The notes: generated by a model not told the origin, from the sequence alone. Counted from the first letter of the stretch, positions 37,771 to 47,734 are shown. The stretch is 53,851 bases of DNA from Hyphomicrobiales bacterium (GCA_900473205.1 UCLB01000030.1:63652-117502); one strand, 5' to 3'. Numbers and translations: made by a program.

Positions 37771-38658
37771 GTGGTAGAACAGAAGAAAATTCGGAAAGCG
37801 GTTTTCCCGGTGGCGGGTCTTGGAACGCGTTTCCTGCCTGCAACAAAGGCTGTTCCGAAGGAAATGCTGACCGTGGTCGACAAGCCGGTCATCCAATATG
37901 TGGTGGATGAAGCCGCTGAGGCCGGTATCGAGCATTTCGTGTTCGTGACAGGTCGTGGAAAAGCGGTGATCGAAGACTACTTCGACATTCAGTTCGAACT
38001 GGAGCAGATGTTGCGTGAGCGCAACAAGAATGCCGAACTGACCCTGCTTGCCGGACTTTTGCCCAAGGCGGGCACGGCAAGCTTCACGCGCCAGCAGGTA
38101 CCGCTCGGCCTTGGCCACGCGGTATGGTGCGCACGCGATATCGTCGGCGACGAACCCTTTGCCGTGCTGTTGCCTGACATGATCATGCATTCGCAGAAGA
38201 GCTGCCTCAAGGGCATGGTCGATCTTTACGACCAGACCGGCGGCAACGTGATTGCGGTGCAGGAATGCGCACCGGACCAGACGCATAAATACGGCATCGT
38301 CGGTGTTGGCGAAACCGTTGGCGAAGGCTTCAAGATCACCGAAATGGTGGAAAAGCCTGCCAAGGGAACAGCGCCGTCGAACTTCTACATCAATGGTCGC
38401 TACATTCTGCAGCCTGAAATTTTCGAAATTCTCGAAAATCAGGAACGTGGTGCCGGTAACGAAATCCAGCTGACGGACGGCATGCTCTCGCTTGCCAAGA
38501 GCCAGGAATTCGCCGGTTACCGCTTCGATGGCGAAACCTTCGACTGCGGCGCTAAGGACGGCTTCATTCTCGCCAATCTGGCCTTCGCTCTGGAACGTGC
38601 AGACATTCGCCCGTCTATCGAAGAGCCGTTGAAGGCGCTGGTTAGCCGCTTGAAGTGA
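37771..38658 (+). CDS. galU: UTP--glucose-1-phosphate uridylyltransferase
   Basis: A 295-residue enzyme making UDP-glucose for exopolysaccharide, cyclic glucan and LPS synthesis (called exoN in rhizobia). Signature elements: [22 protein letters not shown] for nucleotide binding, [36 protein letters not shown] and the later EKP in [13 protein letters not shown]. The start is GTG at 37771 after AGGAGG. It is monocistronic, with a repeat and a terminator downstream. Confidence 0.95.
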   Translation: MVEQKKIRKAVFPVAGLGTRFLPATKAVPKEMLTVVDKPVIQYVVDEAAEAGIEHFVFVTGRGKAVIEDYFDIQFELEQMLRERNKNAELTLLAGLLPKAGTASFTRQQVPLGLGHAVWCARDIVGDEPFAVLLPDMIMHSQKSCLKGMVDLYDQTGGNVIAVQECAPDQTHKYGIVGVGETVGEGFKITEMVEKPAKGTAPSNFYINGRYILQPEIFEILENQERGAGNEIQLTDGMLSLAKSQEFAGYRFDGETFDCGAKDGFILANLAFALERADIRPSIEEPLKALVSRLK

Positions 38659-38729
38659 TTGGTTGCCGCCTGACCGCAATCCAGACCGCACAGGGGACTG
38701 GATTTCATATGGCAGCATCCAAAATCTCC

Positions 38730-38812
38730 GTCATCCTCGGGCTTGTGCCGAGGATCTGACCACGTCGGATCTTGTGGTTCGTTAGATCCTCGGCACAAGG
38801 CCGAGGATGACG
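38730..38812. repeat. Intergenic palindromic repeat, family B (two inverted arms)
   Basis: Arms of about 28 bases in inverted orientation (38730-38757 and 38785-38812), each itself palindromic around CTCGG...CCGAG. The same arm occurs once inside the DUF459 gene (36164-36200). Confidence 0.8.
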
Positions 38813-38843
38813 TCCAGCAAGAGTTGAAGCTGTGTCTTCCCTG

Positions 38844-38870
38844 AATCCCGGCCTCGCGCCGGGATTTTTC
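38844..38870 (+). terminator. Terminator between galU and the barrel gene
   Basis: Stem AATCCCGGC with GCCGGGATT, then TTTT. It lies downstream of galU and directly beyond the end of the convergent outer membrane gene. Confidence 0.75.
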
Positions 38871-38873
38871 GTT

Positions 38874-40391
38874 TTAGCGCTTCAGCGTCAGACCCGCACC
38901 GATCCGCCATGTGCTGTTGTCGGTCACGGGCGTGGTTTCGTAGGTGATGTCGGTGGTCAGATCGAGGTAGCGGTTGATGCTCCAGGTCAGGCCAGCGCCC
39001 AGCGCATATTCCGTCTGGTCCTCGATAGAGGAGGTGAGATAGGAGCGGCGCTCCAGACCGGCGGTCAGTTTGGCCACCAGATCGCTACGCAATTGCTGGG
39101 TCAGACCGACGATCAACTCGCGCGAAATCCAGCCGCCGATAGGGCCGCCCGCGAAATCTTCGATGGTGGTGCGCAGGCCAAGGCTGACATCGGTGCCCCG
39201 TTGGGGGGACCAGACGAGCGTGCTGTCCAGCGACAAAGCATTGATGGCCGATAGGCGGTTGTCGTCATATTCCTTGCGCAGATAACCGACGGCGGCTTCG
39301 CCCTTCAGTTTTTCGCCGAGATCGATCTGTGCGCCGACCTTTGCGCCATAGGTCTGGGACGAGCGCTCATAGCCGGTATTGTCCCGCGTCTGGTCATAAT
39401 TGGTGAGCGACGCCGTCGCTTCCAGAAACGGTATGAGGGCAGGGGAAAGCTCATAGCCGAGACGTCCACGCAGGCCAGCGCCGTAACGGTCGCGGTCGCT
39501 GAGGCTGATCGACTGGCCGTTGATACCCTTGGCATCCGTATAGACGGTGCGCGACAGGTCGAGCGCGGCGAGCGCCTTGAGGATGCCGACATTACGCTCG
39601 ACGGACGCACCGCCGGTGAAAATATGTTCGCCGCCCTGCACGGACGCGCCGGAGACGGCGTTTGGGTCGTTGGTATCTTCACGGCTGAACGCATAGCCCG
39701 CCGTCAGATTGGCCTGCGTGCCGTCGCCGAGGTCGAGACGAAGGTCGGCGGCGATATTGGCGGTCGGCTCTTCGCCAGCACTGCTGCCACCCAGATTGCG
39801 CTGGTAGGCACCGTCGCCGGTAATGGTCAAAGCGTGGCGTGCCCAATCGCTGGTCAGCGTGCCACGAATGCCCGTGGTCAGATAATTGCGGCTGGTCGAG
39901 CCGCCGGGGAACGACTTGCTTTCATGATTCACCGTCTGGCTGATGGAGGGACGCAGCGTCAGCGTGCCGATGCGGATGCCCGGCGTCTGTGTCGGGTCAT
40001 TGACCGTGACGTTCTCGCCGCCATCGACGGTCGGCTCATAGGGGTTTTGCGGGTCTTCGTAATTGACCGTCGCCTCATCGCTCGGCTGCGAAATGTCTTC
40101 GCTCAGATTGGATGTGGTGCGCAGGCTGCCGGTGGTGACGGCGTCCGCAGCAGCGGGCTGAGCAGGCGTAACCGGCTGGCGGCTGACGCTATCGGGATCG
40201 ATGACGGAAAGATCGTTCTGGCCAAGATAGGGGTCGGCGCTGGTCAGCGTTCGGGGCGCACTCGTGGCCGCTGTCGGGGTGGTGGATTGCGCGAAACTCA
40301 ATGCCGCAGGGCACAGCATGGTACAGGCCAGCAGCAGAGTGGCTGCTTTCCGCCACGTCATTAGACGTCTTGCGGTGCTCTGATGAACCAT
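38874..40391 (-). CDS. Outer membrane beta-barrel protein
   Basis: A 505-residue protein with a signal peptide (MTWRKAATLLLACTMLCPAALSFA following an optional ten-residue extension), a disordered Ser/Thr/Pro/Asp-rich segment to about residue 140, then about 360 residues of alternating amphipathic strands ending in DITYETTPVTDNSTWRIGAGLTLKR. The terminal aromatic/basic strand and repeated hairpins (YGAGLRGRLGYELSPALIPFLEA; VGAQIDLGEKLKGEAAVGYLRK) fit a porin-like barrel of the outer-membrane-beta-barrel-2 type. The substrate or role is unknown; such proteins occur near exopolysaccharide genes, and galU is the neighbour, but they are convergent. Confidence 0.82.
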   Translation of the reverse strand: MVHQSTARRLMTWRKAATLLLACTMLCPAALSFAQSTTPTAATSAPRTLTSADPYLGQNDLSVIDPDSVSRQPVTPAQPAAADAVTTGSLRTTSNLSEDISQPSDEATVNYEDPQNPYEPTVDGGENVTVNDPTQTPGIRIGTLTLRPSISQTVNHESKSFPGGSTSRNYLTTGIRGTLTSDWARHALTITGDGAYQRNLGGSSAGEEPTANIAADLRLDLGDGTQANLTAGYAFSREDTNDPNAVSGASVQGGEHIFTGGASVERNVGILKALAALDLSRTVYTDAKGINGQSISLSDRDRYGAGLRGRLGYELSPALIPFLEATASLTNYDQTRDNTGYERSSQTYGAKVGAQIDLGEKLKGEAAVGYLRKEYDDNRLSAINALSLDSTLVWSPQRGTDVSLGLRTTIEDFAGGPIGGWISRELIVGLTQQLRSDLVAKLTAGLERRSYLTSSIEDQTEYALGAGLTWSINRYLDLTTDITYETTPVTDNSTWRIGAGLTLKR

Positions 40392-40550
40392 GCTTGCTGT
40401 TACCTGGGTCTGTTCAAATCGTTACCCGAAAATAAAAGCATAGGGTTAATAACTTGTTGACCGCGCCTGCAAAGCCCGGATGTATTTATCGGCCTTGCTG
40501 GCAGTTTTGCCGGATAGACATATTTTGCCGAAAAGAGTATCTGTCCGGGC

Positions 40551-41546
40551 ATGATTACGAGAGCTGTCACACTGGTTGAAAACCACGCCATTGAATCCGC
40601 TTTGCGGACCGTTTCCATCGAGAAAAACGGTCTGATCGCGCTGGAAAAAGCGCTGATGGGCACGCTGGGCGATGGTTTTTGCAAGGCAATTGATGTCATC
40701 GGCAAGTCCGATGGTCGGCTGATCATTACCGGTGTGGGCAAAAGCGGGCATATCGGCTCCAAGCTCGCCGCCACCTTTGCATCGACAGGAACGCCAGCCT
40801 TTTTCGTGCATGCGGCGGAAGCCAATCACGGCGATCTTGGCATGATCGGCGGCAATGATGTGGTGTTGGCCATCTCCAAGGGTGGCGAAAGTGCCGAACT
40901 TCGCAGCATCATCAATTACACCCGCCGTTTTTCCATTCCGCTGATTGCGCTGACCTGCGCTGCGCAGGGCTCGCTTGCCAAGTCATCGGACATCGTTCTG
41001 CTGGTGCCCGATGAGCAGGAAGCCTGCCCGCATGGTCTGGCCCCGACCACGTCCACCATGATGCAGCTGGCGCTTGGCGATGCGCTGGCCATTGCGCTTC
41101 TGGAGGCGCGCAGTTTCACCGCCGGGGATTTTCGCGTGTTCCATCCCGGCGGCAAGCTGGGTGCGAGCCTCGCGCTGGTTGGCGATATCATGCACACCGG
41201 CGAGCGTCTGCCGCTGGTACCGAAGGGCACCTCCATGCAGGAAGCCATCGGCGTTCTGGCGCGCAAACATTTCGGCTGCGTTGCGGTGCTGGATGATGAC
41301 GGTTGTCTCTGCGGCATCGTCACCGAGGGCGATATGGCGCGTAATCTGACGCGCAATCTCTCGGAATTGGTTGTCGATGACATCATGACCACGAAGCCGA
41401 AGACGGTGGCGAAAAGCGTGCTGGCAACGGCGGCCCTTGCGACGCTCGAAAAGCATCACATCGGTGCACTGATCGTAGTGGATGAAGACAATCGCCCCAT
41501 CGGCCTCGTGCATTTCCACGATCTGTTGCGCATCGGCGTGGCGTAA
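40551..41546 (+). CDS. kdsD: Arabinose-5-phosphate isomerase (KdsD/KpsF/GutQ)
   Basis: A 331-residue enzyme converting ribulose 5-phosphate to arabinose 5-phosphate, the first step of KDO synthesis for lipopolysaccharide. The SIS sugar-isomerase domain covers about 40-180 (GVGKSGHIGSKLAATFASTGTPAFFVHAAEANHGDLGMI; SKGGESAEL; HGLAPTTSTMMQLALGDALA, where the His is the catalytic-type residue). Two CBS domains follow (MHTGERLPLVPKGTSMQEAI and MTTKPKTVAKSVLATAALATLEKHHIGALIVVD). Architecture and length are standard. Monocistronic; no other KDO genes adjacent. Confidence 0.95.
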   Translation: MITRAVTLVENHAIESALRTVSIEKNGLIALEKALMGTLGDGFCKAIDVIGKSDGRLIITGVGKSGHIGSKLAATFASTGTPAFFVHAAEANHGDLGMIGGNDVVLAISKGGESAELRSIINYTRRFSIPLIALTCAAQGSLAKSSDIVLLVPDEQEACPHGLAPTTSTMMQLALGDALAIALLEARSFTAGDFRVFHPGGKLGASLALVGDIMHTGERLPLVPKGTSMQEAIGVLARKHFGCVAVLDDDGCLCGIVTEGDMARNLTRNLSELVVDDIMTTKPKTVAKSVLATAALATLEKHHIGALIVVDEDNRPIGLVHFHDLLRIGVA

Positions 41547-41563
41547 CCACCACGCAACACATG

Positions 41564-42190
41564 TTAGCTGCGTGTTCCGGCGAGCTTTTCTGAAAGGTCG
41601 CTGGCTTCCTTCTGCGCTTCCTTATCTGCCGGGTAGAGCGCCAGATACTGTTCCCAGACTTTCAGCGCCAGTTCGTTGCGCTCCGTGCTTTCGAGAATAT
41701 TGGCAAGGCTTGCCAGCGCCGGCAAATAGCGTGGCTCTTTTTCCAGCGTCTGGTTGAGGTCCGACATGGCCTTGCGGGTGTCGCCGTCGGCAAAATGCAC
41801 GAGCGCGCGACGGTACCAGGCTTGGGCGTAGTCCGGATCGAGCAGAATCGCCTGATCGAGAAAATCGTAAGCTGCGGCCTTACGTTTCTCGTCTGCGGCT
41901 TCTTCGGACCATTTCATCAGAAGATTGATGGTGGCACTGCCGGAATCATTCCATTCGCCGACGATTTCGTTGGCGATCACGCGCGCTTTCTGGGCATCAC
42001 GCTCTTTCTTCAGGTTGGTAAAGAGGTTGCCGACAGAATCACCGGGGATCGCTTGCGGCTGTGCCGCGCTGTTTCCAGGCTTGGTTTCCGTCACCGGTTC
42101 CGCGGCATGGAGTGGAGAAAAACCGGCGGAGGGCAGGGCGGTCAAGCCAAGCACGGCAGCGAAAAGGGCGTGGAAACGAAATTGGCGCAT
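41564..42190 (-). CDS. Exported TPR-repeat protein
   Basis: About 208 residues. A signal peptide (MRQFRFHALFAAVLGLTALPSAGFSPLHA) precedes about four helical repeats. Two are clear TPRs: DYAQAWYRRALVHFADGDTRKAMSDLNQTLEKEP and YLPALASLANILESTERNELALKVWEQYLALYP. The role is presumably periplasmic scaffolding; partners are unknown. ATG 42190 is chosen over a TTG at 42217; neither has a strong ribosome-binding site. Confidence 0.82.
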   Translation of the reverse strand: MRQFRFHALFAAVLGLTALPSAGFSPLHAAEPVTETKPGNSAAQPQAIPGDSVGNLFTNLKKERDAQKARVIANEIVGEWNDSGSATINLLMKWSEEAADEKRKAAAYDFLDQAILLDPDYAQAWYRRALVHFADGDTRKAMSDLNQTLEKEPRYLPALASLANILESTERNELALKVWEQYLALYPADKEAQKEASDLSEKLAGTRS

Positions 42191-42291
42191 GCGAATAGAG
42201 TAATCCGCCTGCGCCAATTATGGAATCAAATTCTGTATGCTATCAACAATGTGATCCGCCTTTAGCAGACGGAACGCCTTGCGATCCACGA

Positions 42292-42417
42292 TCAGCCCTG
42301 ACGAGCCTTGAAGCGTGGGTTCAGCTTGTTGATGATGTAGACGCGGCCCTTGCGGCGAACCAGACGGTTATCGCGGTGACGGGCCTTAAGCGCTTTGAGC
42401 GAGTTCTTGATCTTCAT
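42292..42417 (-). CDS. rpmJ: 50S ribosomal protein L36
   Basis: A 41-residue basic protein, [20 protein letters not shown] followed by a Val-Arg-Arg-Lys-Gly core. It lacks the zinc-binding cysteines of the four-Cys L36, so it is the alternative (C-minus) paralogue type that is normal in alphaproteobacteria. It stands apart from other ribosomal genes, as usual for this form. Confidence 0.95.
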   Translation of the reverse strand: MKIKNSLKALKARHRDNRLVRRKGRVYIINKLNPRFKARQG

Positions 42418-42470
42418 TTTTCTGGTCCGCAGTTTGGCGCGACGTCTTTTGCCACGCGTAGCTAAACAAT

Positions 42471-42503
42471 CAAAAGCGCGCTACGAGGGCGCGCCTTTTT
42501 CGG
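42471..42503. terminator. Bidirectional terminator after purK
   Basis: AAAA-GCGCGC (42472-42481) with GCGCGC-C-TTTTT (42489-42500). It lies past the purK stop at 42545 on the minus strand and upstream of rpmJ, so it isolates rpmJ from purK read-through. Confidence 0.7.
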
Positions 42504-42544
42504 TTGGCAGGCAAATACCTCGTCAGTCTTTGCCTGTCAACACG

Positions 42545-43636
42545 TCAAGGAGTCTTTTGCCGGGAAAGACTTGGTTTTCCGGGGTTCGTCAGCTGTGTGA
42601 CATGGCCCATCTTGCGGCCCGCACGCGCTTCCGTCTTGCCATAGAGATGCACGAGGCAATCGTTTTTCGAAAGCCATTGCGGCACATCATTCATGTCATC
42701 GCCGATCAGATTGGTCATGACGCAGTCGGAATGACGATGGGTTGCACCCGGTGCAAGCCCGACCACGGCGCGAATATGCTGCTCGAACTGCGAAACCACA
42801 CAGGCGGCTTCCGTCCAGTGCCCGGTGTTGTGCACGCGCGGCGCCATCTCATTGGCCACCAGCGATCCATCCGTCAGGACGAAGAACTCGATGCCGACGA
42901 CACCGATATAATCCAGCGCGGCCAACAGCTTTTCAGCTGATTCCGTGGCCACCGACGTTGCCTGCTCTGACAGCTGTGCCGGGACAGTGGACGTATGTAG
43001 AATGCCGCCCAGATGCACGTTTTCCGCCGGGTCGTAGCAGGTGACAGTGCCGTCCTGAAAACGAGCGGCAATGATGGATACTTCACGCTCGAAGGCCACG
43101 AAGCTTTCGAGGATCAGCGGCACGCCGCCCAGCGCGTCGAAGGCGCCGGTCAGGTCTTCGCCGCCCTTGAACACGCGCTGGCCCTTGCCGTCATATCCCA
43201 TGCGACGGGTCTTCAGCACGCCCTTGCCGCCGAAATCAGAAAGCGCGGCTTCCAGCCCGGCCTGATCGTCCACTTGGGCGAAATCGGCGGTGGGAATGCC
43301 GCAATCATTGAGGAACCGCTTTTCCGTCAATCGGTCCTGAGAGGCATTCAAGGCCTGTGCCGGTGGATAGACGGGAACGGAAGCCGCCAGCGTCTGTGCG
43401 GCGACGACCGGCACGTTCTCGAATTCATAGGTCACGACATCGCAGACGCTTGCGAGTTCCGCCAGCGCCTTTTCGTCGTCATAGGCAGCAACGATCTGGC
43501 GGTTGCAGACCTGCGCTGCCGGACAGTCGGCCTGCGGCTCCAGAACGATGGTGCGGAAGTTGAGGCGGGCAGCCGCCATGGCCAGCATGCGGCCAAGCTG
43601 GCCGCCACCGATAATGCCGATGGTTCCAGACTTCAT
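42545..43636 (-). CDS. purK: N5-carboxyaminoimidazole ribonucleotide synthase
   Basis: A 363-residue ATP-grasp enzyme of purine synthesis that carboxylates AIR to N5-CAIR. Visible: [16 protein letters not shown] at the N-terminus, ATP-grasp lysine region [34 protein letters not shown], and [17 protein letters not shown] near the metal site. It overlaps purE by four bases, so PurE and PurK are made together. Confidence 0.96.
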   Translation of the reverse strand: MKSGTIGIIGGGQLGRMLAMAAARLNFRTIVLEPQADCPAAQVCNRQIVAAYDDEKALAELASVCDVVTYEFENVPVVAAQTLAASVPVYPPAQALNASQDRLTEKRFLNDCGIPTADFAQVDDQAGLEAALSDFGGKGVLKTRRMGYDGKGQRVFKGGEDLTGAFDALGGVPLILESFVAFEREVSIIAARFQDGTVTCYDPAENVHLGGILHTSTVPAQLSEQATSVATESAEKLLAALDYIGVVGIEFFVLTDGSLVANEMAPRVHNTGHWTEAACVVSQFEQHIRAVVGLAPGATHRHSDCVMTNLIGDDMNDVPQWLSKNDCLVHLYGKTEARAGRKMGHVTQLTNPGKPSLSRQKTP

Positions 43637-44154
43637 TGCGGGGTGTCCATGGGGTATTCGGCAATGGCCGCCGTCTGGCGGGCGCGATATTCATCAAGCC
43701 GGTCGGCCAGATCTTCGTCAGACAGGGCCAGGACCGCAGCAGCCAGAAGGGCTGCGTTGATTGCACCGGCTCTGCCGATTGCAAGCGTGCCGACGGGAAT
43801 GCCGGCGGGCATCTGCACGATGGAATAGAGACTGTCCTGCCCGGACATGGTTTTCGATTGCACGGGAACGCCGAAAACCGGCAGTGGCGTCAGAGCCGCC
43901 GTCATGCCCGGAAGGTGGGCCGCACCACCGGCACCGGCGATGATGACCTTGAAGCCTTCGTCGCGTGCACCGCTGGCAAAGCTGAACATCCGCTCTGGTG
44001 TGCGGTGGGCGGAAATGATGCGCGCTTCATATTCCACATCAAGCGCGTCCAGCGTATCGGCGGCGTTTTTCATGGTTTCCCAGTCGGACTGGCTTCCCAT
44101 GATGATGGCGACGGGCGGTGTCTCTGTGCTCAACGGTCTCTCCGTCTCAGGCAA
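43633..44154 (-). CDS. purE: N5-CAIR mutase
   Basis: A 173-residue class I PurE that moves the carboxyl group to give CAIR. Family signatures are GSQSDWETM near the start, [36 protein letters not shown] and [25 protein letters not shown]. It is the first of the purEK pair and overlaps the DUF465 gene upstream by eight bases, so the three may form one transcript. Confidence 0.97.
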   Translation of the reverse strand: MPETERPLSTETPPVAIIMGSQSDWETMKNAADTLDALDVEYEARIISAHRTPERMFSFASGARDEGFKVIIAGAGGAAHLPGMTAALTPLPVFGVPVQSKTMSGQDSLYSIVQMPAGIPVGTLAIGRAGAINAALLAAAVLALSDEDLADRLDEYRARQTAAIAEYPMDTPQ

Positions 44155-44350
44155 TGATATCGGGGATGATCTGGTCTTCGATCTGGGTCATCTTGTCCTT
44201 GATGACCAGCTTTTTCTTTTTCATGCGTTGAATGCGCAATGCTTCGCAGTTGGTCTGGATCATCGCGTTGATTGCCGCATCGTAGTCTTCGTGCTCTTGC
44301 CGCAGTCTTGCCAGCGCAAGCCGAACATCAGCATGGTCCTGATCGGGCAT
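44147..44350 (-). CDS. DUF465 (YdcH-like) small protein
   Basis: A 67-residue charged helical protein ([42 protein letters not shown]), the YdcH/DUF465 hairpin of unknown function. The start at 44350 (MPDQDHADV) follows GAGAG; an ATG at 44467 would add an unconserved extension. It overlaps purE by eight bases. Confidence 0.85.
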   Translation of the reverse strand: MPDQDHADVRLALARLRQEHEDYDAAINAMIQTNCEALRIQRMKKKKLVIKDKMTQIEDQIIPDIIA

Positions 44351-44584
44351 CTCTCTATCCCCATATGATACAACCGGACCGCCATCCGGCCATTTTGTTG
44401 TCGGTCTTCGTGCCTGTACCACCAAATCACGGTAACGGGAAGTTTCCCTTGCGACCATTTTGCCCAACTATTGCCTTGATTCCTCCTTCGACAATCGCGG
44501 CATTCCATGTCACATTGCCGTCGTAAACCTGAAACTCCAGCGATGGAGCGCTGGAGGTAGGTTCAACAAGGAAGGACGTGCCGC

Positions 44585-44761
44585 ATGACCATTCAGGCTC
44601 ATATTGCATCGCTCGAAAAGAAACACGGTGCTCTTGAGGAGGAGCTCGAAAGTATTCTTGCTTCCCCCTCCTCAGATGATCAGCAGATTGTGGACTTGAA
44701 ACGCAAAAAACTGCGCCTGAAGGATGAGATGCAGAGGCTACAGGCCTCGACAAGGCATTAA
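44585..44761 (+). CDS. DUF465 (YdcH-like) small protein, second copy
   Basis: A 58-residue helical protein: MTIQAHIASLEKKHGALEEE, then a Ser-rich turn and DLKRKKLRLKDEMQRL. GGAAGGA lies upstream. The LKxKKLxLKDxM pattern matches its divergent neighbour at 44147-44350, so the two are paralogues in opposite orientation. Function unknown. Confidence 0.88.
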   Translation: MTIQAHIASLEKKHGALEEELESILASPSSDDQQIVDLKRKKLRLKDEMQRLQASTRH

Positions 44762-44808
44762 TTGACAAAATGTCTGCCAGCTTCATGATTGAAGCGGCTT
44801 GAAAATTC

Positions 44809-44840
44809 GGCCCTGGTTGCTCTCGCGATCAGGGCCTTTT
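44809..44840 (+). terminator. Terminator after the second DUF465 gene
   Basis: Stem GGCCCTG (44809-44815) with CAGGGCC (44830-44836), followed by TTTT. Confidence 0.75.
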
Positions 44841-44861
44841 GATGTGTAGCGATTGCCGTAC

Positions 44862-45629
44862 TTAGATTGGCAGTCCGTCCCATAGAAGTTTCAGCGCCGC
44901 CATGAAGGCCATGGCGTACATCAGCGGGTAGAACACGGCAGGTTTCATGTATTTTACGACTTTTGCTCCGGCAAAGGTCGCAATCATGGCCACCGGTAAC
45001 AGCATGGCGGATGTCGTCAGATTGGTCGCATCCAGCGCTCCAAGCGCGAAATAGGGTATGAGTTTGATGGCGTTCATGATCGCGAAAAAGCGAACGCTCA
45101 TGCCGGTATAGACCTTCGGGTCCAGTTTCAGCGGCAGCACGTAAATCTGGAAGGGCGGTCCACCCGCATGGGCCACGAAGCTGGCATAACCCGAGAGACT
45201 GGACCAGATGGTGGCTTGGACGGGGCGTTGTCCTTTCGCGGGTGTTTCCTGTGCGCCGCGTGCGGTTTTGAAGGCCTCGTAGAAATAGCGCAGGACGAAG
45301 ATTATCGTTACGCTTGCCACCACGAGGCGCATCGCATCCGGCGAAATCATGCTCGACATCGCCCAGCCCAGCGTTATTCCGGCAATGGCGCCGGGAAGCA
45401 TGATCAGCAGGGTCTGGCGGTGGTTATATTTGCGCCAGGCAATCAGCGCCACAATATCCATGACCACCAGAATGGGCAGAAAGATTGCGGCGGCCTGCAC
45501 CGGGGGCACGGCCAGCGCCATCAAAGGAACACCCATCAATGCCAAAGCGCCGCCCAGCCCGCCTTTGGAAAGGCCGACGAGGATGACTGCGGGGATGGCG
45601 ACGAGAAAGAAATGGAAATCAGTCAGCAT
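44862..45629 (-). CDS. TauE/SafE family permease (sulfite/anion exporter-like)
   Basis: A 255-residue membrane protein with about eight hydrophobic segments, beginning FFLVAIPAVILVGLSKGGLGGALALMGVPLMAL, the family N-terminal repeat with GGLGG. Members export sulfite or organosulfur anions or take up related compounds; the substrate is unknown. It diverges from the ThiE-like gene. Confidence 0.88.
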   Translation of the reverse strand: MLTDFHFFLVAIPAVILVGLSKGGLGGALALMGVPLMALAVPPVQAAAIFLPILVVMDIVALIAWRKYNHRQTLLIMLPGAIAGITLGWAMSSMISPDAMRLVVASVTIIFVLRYFYEAFKTARGAQETPAKGQRPVQATIWSSLSGYASFVAHAGGPPFQIYVLPLKLDPKVYTGMSVRFFAIMNAIKLIPYFALGALDATNLTTSAMLLPVAMIATFAGAKVVKYMKPAVFYPLMYAMAFMAALKLLWDGLPI

Positions 45630-45735
45630 GGATGGACAGTTGATCCTTTCGCCTGTCCGGTCTATCGGAATTAGAACATGAAAACGAGTGCAGATTGCGC
45701 GCGAAGCGTCCTCTCTGCGGAAAATGGATAATTCG

Positions 45736-46389
45736 ATGAGTGCACCTGAAGATCGCTGCCGCCTCGTTCTGATCGTTCCAGCAAACGACGATGCTGCAAA
45801 TCAGGCCAAGACCCTGGAAGATGCGCTGCGCGGCGGCGACGTCGCCTCCGTCATCATTCCGCAATATGGGCTGGACGATGGCGCATTCCAGAAACTGGCC
45901 GAGACCTTGGTGCCGATTGTTCAGGAAGCCGGTGCTGCGGCGCTGGTGGCCGGTGACAGCCGTGCCGCAAGCCGTTCCAAGGCAGACGGCCTGCACGTCG
46001 TCGGCAATGCCGAGGCGCTTTCCGAAGCCGTGGAAAATTTTTCGCCCAAGCTGATCGTCGGTGGCGGCAATGCGGATGATCGCCACAAGGCGCTGGAGCA
46101 GGGCGAGTGCACGCCCGATTACATGTTCTTCGGTAAGCTGGAAGGCGATATCAAGCCGGAAGCGCACCCCAAGAACCTCGCGCTTGGCGAATGGTGGGCC
46201 TCGATGATCGAAATTCCGGCCATCGTCATGGGCGGTTCGGATGTCGCCTCTGTTGTTCCCGTTGCCGAAACCGGTGTGGAATTTGTGGCACTTCGTCTGG
46301 CCGCGTTCAGCCATGCCGGGGGGGCGGCCCAGGCGGTCGCAGAAGCGAATGCGCTGCTTGACGAAAAAGCGCCACGGTTTGGCGGTTGA
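45736..46389 (+). CDS. Thiamine-phosphate synthase-like protein (ThiE/TenI fold)
   Basis: About 217 residues with the TIM-barrel of ThiE/TenI: RLVLIVPAND, VQEAGAAALVAGDSRAASRSKADGLHV, MFFGKLEGD and MGGSDVASVVPVAETGVEFVALRLAAF near the phosphate site. Several ThiE substrate residues differ from the textbook VxxGGI and HxGQxD patterns, and no other thi gene is adjacent, so thiamine synthesis is uncertain. Start 45736 (MSAPED) or ATG 45724. The Sel1 gene follows nine bases after its stop. Confidence 0.72.
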   Translation: MSAPEDRCRLVLIVPANDDAANQAKTLEDALRGGDVASVIIPQYGLDDGAFQKLAETLVPIVQEAGAAALVAGDSRAASRSKADGLHVVGNAEALSEAVENFSPKLIVGGGNADDRHKALEQGECTPDYMFFGKLEGDIKPEAHPKNLALGEWWASMIEIPAIVMGGSDVASVVPVAETGVEFVALRLAAFSHAGGAAQAVAEANALLDEKAPRFGG

Positions 46390-46397
46390 TACAGGCG

Positions 46398-47594
46398 ATG
46401 ATCGCTCGCTCTTTGTCTTTTCGTTTGTTTGTCTCTGCCCTTGCCATCGTCTGGGCAGCGATGCCGCATGTGGCGTTGGCGCAAAACCCGCAGCCGCAAC
46501 AGCCGGCTCTTTTGCCTGGTCTTGAGAATCAGGCCCCGGCAGGCGATGTGACACCGACGGAAGACGATACGGATTTCGGCCCCGCGGCTCCGGCTGGCCC
46601 GGAGGTGCTGTCGCGCCCTTCGGATGCGAACGCCGAACCTATCCGCAAAGGGCGAGTGATTTCTGAAGAGCAGAAGGATTTGCAGCCATCTGGGGGCGTC
46701 AATGTCTACCAGCGCATGGGTGCCGATCTTCCCGCTCTGCCGCCTGAGAAGAAATTTACCGGCAAGGTCGATGAGGCTTACGGACACTACCAACGCGGCG
46801 AATATGTGCAGGCGCTGGACAAGGCGCTCGCCCGCGCCCAGAACGGTGACGCCGTCGCTCAGACACTTGTCGCCGAAATGATGTCGCGCGGCTTCGGCAT
46901 TGCCCGGGACGATAAAACCGCAGCTTTCTGGTACGAGCAGGGGGCAAAGGGCGGCGATGCCGTTGCCATGTTCAAATATGCCCTGCTGTTGATGGAAGGC
47001 AAAGTCGTCAAGCACGACAAGACGCTGGCCGACGATTACATGCGCCGCGCAGCGGAAGCGGGCAATGGCGAGGCGGAGTTCAACTGGGCGCAAATCCTCG
47101 TCTCGCAGACCCCCGGACCTGCCGGGCTGCATGCTGCCTTGCCGTTTTATGAAAAATCCGCAGAAAAGGGCATTGCCGACGCGCAATATGCCGTTTCGCA
47201 AATCTACTGGAACCTCAAGGACATTCCGGCCGATAAAAAGGCGAAAGCCCGCGATTGGCTGACCCGTGCGGCAAAGGCCGGTTTCGACACGGCGCAGGTC
47301 GATCTCGGCATCTGGCTGGTCAATGGTGTTGGCGGCGAGCGCAATCTGGAAGAGGGTTTCCGCTGGCTTTACGGTGCTGCCCAGCGCGGCAATGTCGTGG
47401 CCCAGAACAAGGTTGCGCATCTCTACATTCAGGCGCTCGGCACCAAGCCCGATCCTGTCGAAGCGGCCAAGTGGTATGTGCTATCGCGCCGCGCGGGCCT
47501 CAAAGACCCGGGCCTTGAGGATTTCTATCTCGGCATCGAAGAGGAACAGCAGAAAAAGGCCATCGAGGCCGCCAACCGCTTCCGCCCTGCCTGA
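46398..47594 (+). CDS. Exported Sel1-repeat protein
   Basis: A 398-residue protein. Signal peptide MIARSLSFRLFVSALAIVWA continuing to a cleavage site near ALAQ. A disordered region to about 120 is followed by six Sel1-like repeats (KGGDAVAMFKYALLLMEG; EAGNGEAEFNWAQILV; KGIADAQYAVSQIYWNL; KAGFDTAQVDLGIWLVNG; RGNVVAQNKVAHLYI). Such repeats scaffold complexes, often in the envelope; partners unknown. It likely shares a transcript with the ThiE-like gene. Confidence 0.85.
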   Translation: MIARSLSFRLFVSALAIVWAAMPHVALAQNPQPQQPALLPGLENQAPAGDVTPTEDDTDFGPAAPAGPEVLSRPSDANAEPIRKGRVISEEQKDLQPSGGVNVYQRMGADLPALPPEKKFTGKVDEAYGHYQRGEYVQALDKALARAQNGDAVAQTLVAEMMSRGFGIARDDKTAAFWYEQGAKGGDAVAMFKYALLLMEGKVVKHDKTLADDYMRRAAEAGNGEAEFNWAQILVSQTPGPAGLHAALPFYEKSAEKGIADAQYAVSQIYWNLKDIPADKKAKARDWLTRAAKAGFDTAQVDLGIWLVNGVGGERNLEEGFRWLYGAAQRGNVVAQNKVAHLYIQALGTKPDPVEAAKWYVLSRRAGLKDPGLEDFYLGIEEEQQKKAIEAANRFRPA

Positions 47595-47734
47595 GCCAAG
47601 GCGGTTTACGGCTTTTTGCCTTGAATTGCAGCGCGTTTTGTGGTCTTGAACCGCAAACTTTCCATCAGAAACCATATCTGCGTGCCTGCCAGACTTTTGG
47701 CTAGCAGGTTCAGCCACCTTTCAGGAACATCTTC

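Noticed and set aside
42545..42940. Plus-strand frame of 181 residues over the purK end
   Set aside because: Antisense shadow of purK; purK itself is complete.
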